Source: Sthenelais limicola (lineage: Eukaryota > Annelida > Polychaeta > Phyllodocida > Sigalionidae). From it: a stretch of DNA of 64,000 bases. Location of the stretch: positions 20,030,684-20,094,683 of the forward strand of contig OW804102.1 of NCBI GenBank assembly GCA_942159475.1. Direction: 5' to 3'. A model generated the notes under the pieces. The model saw nothing but the letters and a program-made list of their open reading frames with translations. It had not been told where the DNA came from and searched no databases. Made by a program: the position numbers and the translations under genes. Below, piece by piece: positions 48,001 through 60,000 of the stretch (position 1 is the first letter of the stretch; the number at the start of each line of letters is the position of its first letter).

Positions 48001-51000
48001 AAGCATTAGGGATATTTGGTTAGCAGTGTATTGTATAATATTGTGTTGTTGGGAAAAAAGCATGACACTGCATAGAAAAAGATGTGTGTGCTGCTAATGT
48101 ACATGATTATTTATTGTATATCATAATATCATATTCAATTATGTGCCTCATATAGCTATAACTAGACATAATAACATAATAGAATAAGACTGACCAACAC
48201 ACTTCACCACGGGGTTCCAGGTACAATTACTCAGACATGTGATATTCTGACTATTGCTTTCATTTGATATTGTGTAGCCTTCCACACAGGTCACAGTGAT
48301 GGCGTCTCCATAATGAAATATTGTCTTATTTAAATCTTCAATGTTCATCCCATTCACATCCAGGGGACACTCTTTTTCTGAAAACAGAACGTGTGAAACT
48401 GTTTTATATTAACTGGCCTTTTGACTTACATGTAGTACTCATTAGCACTAAGGATTTACACATAACTATAGCCCTTTGTGCAATACCCCAATGGATAGGG
48501 ACAACGGAAAATGATAGGAAATGAATTTTTCTCATGATTAGTCAGGAAGGGAATCAAATTCTTTGCAACCGCTAATTGTTTTGGAATTATTTTACCACTT
48601 GTACCAGTGTCACAAAGCAACCAAATGCAAGAAAATAATATCATGTAGTTCAGGATAGGCTTGAAAACACAATGAAAAAAGAATGTGTCTGCTGCAAAGC
48701 TACTTATGAACATATTCAATTATGTGCCTCATATAGCTATAACTATACATAATAACATAATAGAACAAGACTGACCAACACACTTCACCACGGGGTTCCA
48801 GGTACCATTACTCAGACATGTGATATTCTGACTATTGCTTTCATTTGATATTGTGTAGCCTTCCACACAGGTCACAGTGATGGTGTCTCCATAATGAAAT
48901 ATTGCCTTATCTAAATCTTCAATGTTCATCCCATTCACATCCAGGGGACACTTTTTTTCTGCAAGCAGTATTTGTAAAACTTACAACATCTGTTATTTTT
49001 AGTTTAATTAAATAGGCACAGACACAATAAACTATTCAATGTATTATATGTATATATATATGATTATTATGATAATATGTGGGTCTATTATGTAGACGGA
49101 GCGATGCTCACCATACCTATACTACTAATTAATGGATAATGGATGTGTGGGTCTTCCAACCAGTACACCAGGCAAGTATATTTTCATAATTGTTTCATTA
49201 CAAATAGCTCCAGTGGTAATTCTATTATCTAGATTAGTGACAGTTAGTTAGACATCTGGAATTATGCAACCCCAAGTTGGGGCCCAGGTCAATAATTCTA
49301 TTAGTTCTTGTGGTGGCTGAAACCTTTACTCTGTGACCTGAAATAGATAAAAGCCTCTGGGCCATTTGTTACACTTATTCAAGAATTATTGAATGAGAAC
49401 ACAAAGTTAGTCCTATTTACTTCAGATAGTGTCAGACCTATCCTATATGATTACACTGAAACTGTTTCACGAGATTTCATGACTACTAAATTTAACAAGG
49501 CATATGTCAGGGGTAGTTACAACAAAAGCATAAGTTTAGTTGTTACACCAAATGGCATGATGGATAACATGACGCGATGAATTATGCTAGACCCTATGTG
49601 GTACAACTTCTGGCACCGGTCTCCATTGATTAGAGACCACACAGAGTGCTTAATTATCATTATTATACACTGACTTTTTGAGAAGGTATAGATACATTAT
49701 TGTGAAGAACAGAAAGCATACCGACAGGAGGCATGGCAGTAAGTCAGCAATTGTGTGTAATAATAGTAATAATAACACTAAATTAAATAAATACATCTTA
49801 GAAATTAAATAGATATAAGATATAAGATGATTCTGGCTGGTCTAGGCCAATGGCCTTTAATGCCAGGTCGATTTTTTAACTACTGATACTACGCATGATC
49901 ACTCACTTTGGCAAAATCCTTTAAATGGCCTCCAGTTAGGTTTTACTGATTGTGATTTAGCGTGGACCTCTACGTGGCAGGTAATATTCATCATATCCTC
50001 TCCTCCCTCGAACTCATACCCTTTGTTACATAATACCTCGAGTGTGGTATTCAATGGAAACTTATTGGAAGAGGAATCATTGTCTAGTACATGTCCATTG
50101 TTCACTGTAGGAGGCCTCGTGCAGAATAGCACTGGAATGACATTAGTTATAGATAGTTATCACATGAGACTTGTGCAGCAGCAATGATCATAACGTTGTG
50201 CACATGTATGATGCATTGAGGCTGTCTCTAGGTTATCTCTACATCCATTTACATTTTAATGAAGTCAATATGTATCGTAGTATATACGGAAAGTATTACA
50301 TGCGTTCATAGTCAAACTTTATTGTTCAAAGTAGTAATGTAGTAAAATTAGTGTTAGAGAGACATAACTGTATGTCAAGGTGACAAAGCAAGGCATGAAC
50401 TGGAAGAACTCTTATTTGAGAAGTTCACAACCTTTTTGTTAACTTCACACCTATTATGGCAAATAAGGAATTATCTTATGTTATGTTATGAAGGGGAATA
50501 CTCCTGTCAGAATTCGTCTTGTATACTTTGCTTTGGGAAAACTTTATTTAAAAACTTAGGTCATTTGACTAGGATTTCATAGATTCCATGACATTTCAAC
50601 TTCGTCACCTCGTCATTTAAATTAACTACCCATTATGACGATTAATAAATTTACTATGAAACATATTTTAAATGGAGAGAAAAAAATATGTTTAACTTTG
50701 AGGTCAATTTAGCACATAACTAAGTGAAGGCAAAGATAGTCCAACTTAGACCGTCTTTGGTGAAGGTAAGACTTACAAATCAACTTCATAAATCAAATAG
50801 CTTTATAAGTATAAATTATATAAAATTGAATCTCACTCACACTGTCCAAGCGGGTACATTTGCAAATCACACAATCTATCTGATATATCCGTCCCTCCAA
50901 AGAGTTCACAGTCGTTATAGTTTTTAAGCCTGATGCCCCCTCTCGTTGTTTCCCTCCCACAGAAGTTGTGAGTGCAGGGTGTATACGCCTCAGCAAGATT

Positions 51001-54000
51001 TATTATACTCCCCCATTTACAGGGCTGTATGCACTCTGTAATCTCCTCTGGTGTGAGGAGGCACATAACATACATGTCAGAAGTATTCACACAGTTGTCC
51101 TGGCGAGTCATATAGTAGGCCCCAACTTGTAGTTCTTGTCCCAGACACAAGGAAAATGAGCCAGAATTAGGGAAACTGAACGAACTCATGTCCACACTGC
51201 TTGTTTTCATTGGTAGAGAAGTTTTCACTTCAATACGATCCACTCTGTCTACTTTAGTGCTGCCCATTGAAGAACAATTGTTGCCCGATGGATCGCGCAG
51301 AATGAGTAGCCCTGGGAGTGCTAAATAAAAGGACGGGCGGTGCATAATCGGTGGTAAGAAATCACTTTGGAAAATGCGTAAACGTTTGATTAATCCAGAA
51401 ACTGTATGCCACACAGTGTTGCATTTACATACCTTTAGTAAATTAACGGATAGTTGTATACGTTGCTTCAAATGCAAGAACTGGTTACTCATAATAACAT
51501 TGACATGTGCCTAATAGTACTACTCTGTTACTACTGAGACCAAACAGACTATAGTGACCAGACCAAGCTATAGACATAGAAGAGACTTATTGAAACAATG
51601 TGCACACATACTAGCAAAGATTTAACTATACCGCTTGCAGCGTGCACACGCCCTAAATAAGAGTGGGCATGCCATAAATAAGAATGGGCATTACATTACA
51701 AAATTATACAAACGAACAAGTAGTATAAGGAAATGTCACCCATCATATGGGTATCACACTATTATATATGATATATATGGGTCGGATCGTCAGAAAATGT
51801 ACAATTGGCAGCTCTACACATTCAAGAAATTCTGCTGAATTAGGCTGAAAAATGAAGGATACCGGGTATATATGAGTATATATTTGGTATCGCGTTGATT
51901 TATAGGATCAGTTCTGTTATGTTAAACTGCATTTTTAAGCTCATATTGGTCTTAAATGTGGATTATTTGAGAGGATTGGTGAGGGCGAATTGTACATGTT
52001 CTGAAGATCTGGCCCAAATACATTATATATATCAACTTAATAATAATACACCACCAAAGTATTAATTCGATTGGAGAAATAATGATAAAGTGGATTATGA
52101 GGATGAATTGCTCCATTTTTTTTTTTACTTTTGACCATATATATGTCACATGCTACTTGACCGCGGGAATATGAACCAGCAACCAGCAAGACGCACATTA
52201 CCTACTTTTGTTAAATTCCTGTTGGGATTCATGGGATTATGGTTATTATTTATTTTATCAAATAGGAAATATGAATGTTAACATACCTTTACATTTCCCA
52301 TTTAGTGTTGTCCATCTAAAGGAAGGAGAGCACTCGACGAACCCTCCATCAGATCCTTCATAGGCGAAACCCTCTTCACATCCTATTGTAAAGTTGGTAC
52401 CAAACGGCGAAAACCGAGGGAGGGCATCCTTATTCCAAGTAGCTCTTTTGATGTTAGTACCGAACGGGTAACAATCTGAAAGTTTTAGGTTTTTCATATT
52501 CAGCGAATGCTTTAGATGGAAGAGAACTTTCGGAGCGGATACTGATGGGAAAGTCTATTTACTCCCTGTCGGTGTATGAACCAGACGCTATTTTATAGAA
52601 GCTGAGGAATAACAGAAAACTGTGCAGGAGAAGGGACAGAACCTTGTACAGCTAGGAGTAGTAATGGAGGAGGTTGTGGAAGTGAGACAGGGCCATATAC
52701 AGGAGGAGTACTTTAGGAGGGATAGGATCATACATTTACACACAGGAGGAGGGTGTACAGAATGAGGTATATTAATATGGGGAGATACAGGAAGAGTAAC
52801 GGAATAAGTTTAGGTGAATTACAGGAGGTTGTACTGGAGGAGTTAAAAATGGAAATGCCGAAATAACAAGTTTGAAGGTATGGGCAGAACCCATACCATG
52901 CAAAAACACTTATAAGGAGAGGTATGGAGGAGTTACAGGAGGGGATAGAGAAGGAGAGAAGTGTTATGTTCAAATTGAATAACTGAAACATGGGAGGGTG
53001 GGAGTGAGCGAGTGGGGAGAGAAGAAAGACACATAGGGGGCTTGAGGCAGGGAGAGATATTTCTCCCAAAGATTTGACCACCTGCAAAGACGTTATAACT
53101 AAGATACGACGGCCTTCTAATACAAAAGGCCCATAGTCCAGTTGTGTGGCCTATTATGATCCTACTTTAATCATTTAATCAGTTTTGGTAAACGTTCATG
53201 TTTAATGTTTTGGCCATACATACATAGTGTATCTATACATGTTTACATAAATAAATGTATATAGGTAAATACATAAATAAAGGTATACATACATGTATAC
53301 ATACATACATACATACATTACATACATACATGTATACATAGAGGTATACATGTACATACATACATACATACATGTATACATTTTTTTTTCATTTTTTTTT
53401 ATTAGAAACGTTTATTAATCGATACACAAAATAATATGACGATATAAAATCTATTCTTGCAGAGTACAGTGACATGTGTATAATTGGTAGGAAATGAGCC
53501 TCAGTTTTAACCATTTGAATGGTTAAATCTGGTTGAGTGGCTATTACCTTTTGGTTCAATAAACTGTGACTTGTTTATGCATGTAACAACACAAATAGAA
53601 AGAGACTAGTTAAGAGAAGGAACTAGGAGAGAACTACGATGATAGGATGAGGGGTGAGAGATAGGAGGATATTTATAGTTTTAAGAGAATATAGGTAACA
53701 TACATTCAGCCTTGGTTAAGGCTGTGAAGACCTTATAATCATTTATGTTTCTTGTGTCAACATCAAGATTGTTCCATATAATAGTAACACAGTTTTTCTT
53801 TGGACACTTTGGTCATAAGACACAATGTTTGGCCTATTGGAGAACAGCACTGGTGCCTGCCAATGTCTGGTCTGTCTTACATTTTGGCCAACAAAGGCTG
53901 GTTTTTTGCTTCGTTTAAAGGCAAGGTTTAGGATATGAGCCCTCCTTCTGTCCCCTAACTTTGGTACACTGGCTATTCAGTGAATAAGTAGTGTATTTGT

Positions 54001-57000
54001 TAACTTTGGGAGTTTGAGTGCAATTTTTAGGCACTTGTTTTGTAAAATTTGCAGTTTATCAATGTGTCTTGCTGCACATCCGCTGTAGATAACGTCACCG
54101 TAATCTAACAATGGGAATATAAATACCTTGTAAATTCTTAGAAGAACCTGCAGTGGCACCAGTTTAGAAATTCTCTTGAGGAGGTACATTTTATGACTCA
54201 CATTTTTATGGGCAGATCGCACTTGCATATCATATTTCAGATTGGCGTCTAATGTAATGCCCAAGTATTTGTAAGATTCTACACAATCAAGCTGAGTACC
54301 ACTAATGATAATATTCGGTTTAACATGATTTACTCTGCTTCTAACACTGAGGTGCATTGTCTTAGTTTTGCTCACATTCAATGTCAATTTATTAGACTCA
54401 CACCAATGAAAAGAATTGTTAGTATCTTCTTGTAGTAGTACATTCAGGGTGTTAGTGTTATTATGGCTACAGTATATGACAGTGTCATCTGCAAAAAGCT
54501 TTACTCTTCTATGAACAAGACAATGTTCTACATCATTTACATAGATAAGAAAAAGCAGGGGCCCCAGGATAGATCCCTGGGGGACTCCATAATTTACACT
54601 AGCACTCAAAGATTCAGTATCATTGCAAACTGTTGTTTGTGTTCTCCCTGTGAGGTAGTTACGCAACAAGGCAAGCAAGTTGCCCTTAATACCATATTTG
54701 TCTAATTTGGCTACATACATGCATGCATGTATACATACATACATACATATATACATACATGTGCACACATATTTATACACACGTTTAGTAGTTAATTGGA
54801 AAAGTTGCTGCTCAATATATATTAACTCATTTACACCTTGTGCAATATTCACGCTCCTGCAACCAACTCGTTAGTTACCCTGTATTTAATTTGTAATTCT
54901 TGGAATCTATGATTTGATGAAATGAAAATAAAGTTTATGTAAAATCTTAAATCTTTTTATAGTAGTATTGATTGCATTCTGCCCCCAACCTGACCCCATC
55001 AACCCAATCCCTCATCCAACCCCAATGCCACATCCCTTCCTCGAATAAATTGTATGAATACCAGACCTATGTGTATTCCTATATTATTATCATATTATGT
55101 CTAAGCATTGAAAATACTAGCAGTACACTCTAAGAAGAAAGGGTTCTAACAAGAACCCTTAAGGGTTCTTCAGGTTGTCGACATGGCAGAACCCCTAAGG
55201 GTTCTACTTAGAACCCTTTTTTGAGGGTTCTAAGTAGAACCCCCGTTTCGGGAATAGGCAGGGTTCTACATAGAACCCTCGATTTGAAGAACCCTTTGAA
55301 GAACCCTCTGGCCAAAATAGGTAGGGTTTTACATAGAACCCTGATTTGGCATCCCTAAAATTGCTTGTAATTTACAATGTTAATTCTGAATAAAGTATTG
55401 ATTTCATTATTCCCTGTTGAATCTAGACTGGTCCTTATAACAGCATATTTGTGCTCAGTGCTAAGGCAGCATGTTTCTCCACAGAAGCATTTTGCCCAAG
55501 AGCATTCAAGGAGAGACTGCATATTATATGCAGTCCCTTTGCTTGACTTTTTCAGAGTTCCTCATCCATTTCCATCACTTAAACTTACCCTTCATATAAT
55601 CCTCTCCTGCAGCTGACATAGGTATCCATTGCAACTTGGTGTTTGACAATCTTGGTACTTCAGTAGTACTCATAGTAATAATATTAGAATTATAAGGGTG
55701 CTTTCTTCACAACATTTTTCAACATCAAGCAGGTAAGTTATACAAATAAAGTATTGATTTCATTGCTTTCAATATTCCCAAGTTTATAAAGTGTAATATC
55801 TATAAGGTATAAATGCCTCATATAAGTATTACTAGTGAGACTTTTGTTCTAATAGAAATTGTAAATAGCATGTAGTAACCTGTGAGGGCACCTAGTGAAA
55901 GCCAAGTTCCATGGTACTGCCACCTGGTGAGAACAGTCGGATTGCCGATAACGTCGCCAATAATGCCAATAAAAAAAATTGGAGGCCAGATTTGAAAAGA
56001 GGGGAAAAAACTGGACTAGGTCAATATCTCACAAAATTTCTATGGGCCACCAGAAAAAAGTCAACTTTTTCAGAATTTGTGCCATAGAGATGTACCTAAA
56101 AAGTGTTATTCTTCTTACCTACTTTGCAATGTCAAACGAATCCTTTGATTTGAAAATGAAAAAATGCTCAGAATGAAACGTCCTTTGGCACGAGGGTATA
56201 ACAGGGACCTATGCGTCTTATACTCAAAGATCTAAGTCCTAGTTGCCCTAAAAATTGGTGAAATCAACCGTTTCGTTTTTGAAAATCATTTTTGAAAATC
56301 TGAGCCCACTGGAGGTTGCATCACATTTTGGTCTCTGGTTTCCTTCAAGTTGCTCGAATTGATTCAAACTAAAGACCCCCCTGTAATCTAGAGACATGCA
56401 GCTTTAATAATATGTAAAGTTTGTGTATGAATCGACCCAGGAGACATGTGCAGAAATTCATTAAAAGTCACACACCCACATAATTGAAATAATTCCATAT
56501 GACTCGTTTTCATGTGACACATCACATAAAAGTAATCTGTTTGAAGGGATAACATTTGCTTCACATTATTTAGAAAATGCTTTTAATTCTCTCTCTCCTG
56601 CCTATATAAACCTTGATTTTAAGATGTAAAATTTTTTTTATATGCTTTTATGATGCACCGGTGTATGCACGTGAAAAATTTAAAAATATTCCGTCTGTTT
56701 TTACATGGATCCCGATGAATATTCCTAAGGAGAAAAGGAGATTCTTTGTAGAACTGCTTTGAGCTAAAGAACCCTTCAAGTTCAGGAAGAACCCTAAAAT
56801 GAGGCAAAAGCCCCTATGGTTCTAGACGGAACCCCTAAGGAGAAAAAGGGGGTTCTATGTAGAACCGCTTTGAGTTAAAGAACCCTTCAAGTGCACGAAG
56901 AACCCTTTAATCGCTGAAGAACCCCTATGGTTCTAGATGGAACCCCCGGTGGTCCCGAAGAACCCTTTTAGGTGTCGAAGAACCCTAGGGTTCTTGGTAG

Positions 57001-60000
57001 AACCATGGGGTTCTATCTAGAACCCAAAAGAACCCTTTTTTCTTAGAGTGTAGTGTCAATCAATAGTTAGACACAGCAGTGGGCAGAAAACCATAGCTAT
57101 GCCTCGTTGTATTAAACCCATGAGCCTGCATCATAATGATGTTCATTGTACAGATTCATGTATCTTATACTTGATTATTATCATTATTTGACTTGTTATA
57201 TAAACATCCTGAATAATCATGAGAAAAATAATCTCATGAATTAAAGATAATTTTCAACCCTTGAAAAGTACCTTTTTGCTTTAGCAAATTAATTCACATA
57301 AGTTCTGTGCTAAAGTTCTATCACCACGTGCTTTGGTGGATATGAATCCACCCCCTAGCCGACATATCCACCCTGCCAAGTCCTATACATAGATTTTGAA
57401 CTATTATATAGGTCATCTGACGTGACCAAAGAGTATAATTACTACTTACTCGACTACGACCAAACGATCATATGTCTCCAAGTACAATGTGTCATGCAAA
57501 AGTGACAACTTAATATACTGCCTAGAATGCAATGTTTGCAAGAAGCAGTATGTCGGTAAGACAAAACAACTACTTATGAAACGCCTGTACCAACATTTCA
57601 GGACTATTGCCCGGCCGGACTTCCCCGAAAGCGACACCACGGTGTCTAGGCATTTCAATTCGCCCAACCACGCGGGCGAGAATGATGTTAAGGTGTATGT
57701 ATTAGAGTTCATCCATTGCTCCACCACTAGGGAGCTCTCGGAGGATCTACGCAACCAGATGGAGATGAAATGGATCCACAGATTGAAAACGATGGCCCCC
57801 CAGGGCCTGAATATTATGGATGCGTCCACCTGGCGCACCAGACAAAACAATCTTCCTCAGTAAATGTTTGGTTGTGCTATACAGCTGGAGTTGCCATTGC
57901 CCCTCCCTCCATGACTCATGTATTCTGAGGGGCCTATCAGAGATAGAGCCCCGCCCCCTCCAGGAGTTAGCATGTGAGCTTCTCCTGTGAGGGGTTCCAA
58001 ATGAGTAAGAAATAAACAGTCTAGATTTCGCAATCCTTGGAGTCACTTGTCTGTCCTCCTGCCCCTTCTCCTTCTACTAGACTCCCTTGTCTATCTACCA
58101 GCTAGCCCCCCAATACAACTGTATTGCAGTTGGGGAATGGGATCCTAATGATGGGGGCGATGACTTAGCCACGTAAAATTTTTTTATACCAATCGTCATC
58201 GACCAACATTGTCAGCCCCCCCCCCCCCCCACCTACTCCAATCGCATGAGGGGAGGGGGAAGCCAGGATAACAACCGTGTTACGACTATAAATCACACCT
58301 TTTGTGTTACATATGATCACATAATATTGAATAACATTACTCAAGTTCATTGATTATTCATACATATTTATTGCCTAACATTGTGCAACATTATCCAAAG
58401 TCATTAATTACCCATCTCTCTCTTTATGCATCATTACTCATAATATATGTATAGTAATATCGCACCTACACACAAGGGGGAACCAGGGGTCAGCCAGGTG
58501 TGACGGCACCTACTGACCTCCCCCTTCAGGTCACGGACGGTGACCCAATTAACATCACCTGATTGGCTGCCTTAATGAGGCACCAGTAAGGTGATTGGTC
58601 AAGGTTCGCCATTGGTTAATCTAATGAGAGATGTAAATGTAAACCATGTGATTCCTTCTGATTGGTCTGTATGTAATTAATGCGCATGCGCAATGGATTC
58701 CATGGTCACCTGACCAGCTGTATAAATAAGGCAAAATAAATGATACTAGCAAATACCCGTGCTACGCACTGGATTTGTTAGTGGGACAGTGGGGCCCACA
58801 TCCTCATCTCTCATTGTTCCCTCTCCCACTATCTTTCTCTTTCAAGTTGTCTCTATAACTTAGTATCTTCATACCACAAATGGAACCATGTTTAGATGCT
58901 TTTTTTGGTCACTGTTCAGTGTTGTGCTGTTGTTGTGTTGCCTGTCCCTGTCCCTGTCCCTGTCTCAATCCCTCTCCCACTCCCTCTCCCGTTCCCTCTT
59001 TCATTGTGATGTAATTAGTGGGCGGGTAAATTTCTGTGTGGGTGGGCCTTGTCCTTGTCTCTGTCCTGTTCCCTCTCCCACTCATTCTTCCTCTCTCCTT
59101 CCCTCTCCCTCTCCCATTCCCTCTCCCGCTCCCTCTTTCATTTTCAGGTAATTTAAATTAGTGGGCAGATAAATTTCTGTGTGGGCGAGTAAATCTCTGA
59201 TTTCACCCGCTAACAGGCAACGAAAAAAAAGTTAATTTCACACAGAAGACTGAAGACTTAGGCAAAGAAAGAGAAAGAGGGAGAGACAGACAGACAGACA
59301 CAGACAGAGAGACACAGACAGAGACAGAAAGAAAGAAGAGGTCTGAACTGTGAAACCCTTGACAAACTTTAGCTGCCACTCTCCTGTATCTAGGGGCAAC
59401 AAACTTTGGCACAACAGTGATCCTTGTATACCACCTCCCCTGCCTCTGCCCCTTCCCTGTATCTAGGGCGCACTGACCTATATGGGGCACCAATAGGGAT
59501 TTGTTTTCAGGCAGCGCTGAGGCCCCAGGATAGGGGTGCTCGATGTAAACCCATAGTGAAGCAATGATGTGCGCGTCCATGAGGCCATGCTTTGGGTGAC
59601 CCAGAAACCTGGTGATGGGGCACTGATAGGTTTGTTTTCAGGCAGCAATGGGGGCCCTGGATGGGGGTGCTCAATGTAAACCCATTTTTAACCCCTTTCC
59701 AACCCTAATTTGTTCATGAAACATAGTGGAATGGCTCAGCACCATTTTTGGCAATGTGTATGTGAAATATAATGGAGATCTGGCCAGCGGTTTCAGAGAA
59801 GATAGCAGTTTAAGGCTCGAAAAGCTTATTTTATTAATATAGAGGTTCTTTAGTCTAGAAACAGGACTATGCTGTTACGTATTATTATTATTAATATTCA
59901 TATAGGCTATCCTCAAGCCTGGCTTCGCCTGAACATACCTCTACTCTACCTGACTGATAGTATGGCAGTCATATCAACCGGGTACATAAATGTCTGCCCT

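Noticed and set aside
49389..49580. Plus-strand frame of 63 codons in intron 4
   Set aside because: No domain, no splice context, and AT-driven composition.
51321..51492. In-frame upstream extension of exon 3 with a signal-like MHRPSFYLALPGLLIL, which would make a separate gene start
   Set aside because: A good acceptor lies at the boundary, phases fit the CCP gene on both sides, and the hydrophobic stretch lacks a convincing cleavage site. Kept as an alternative only.
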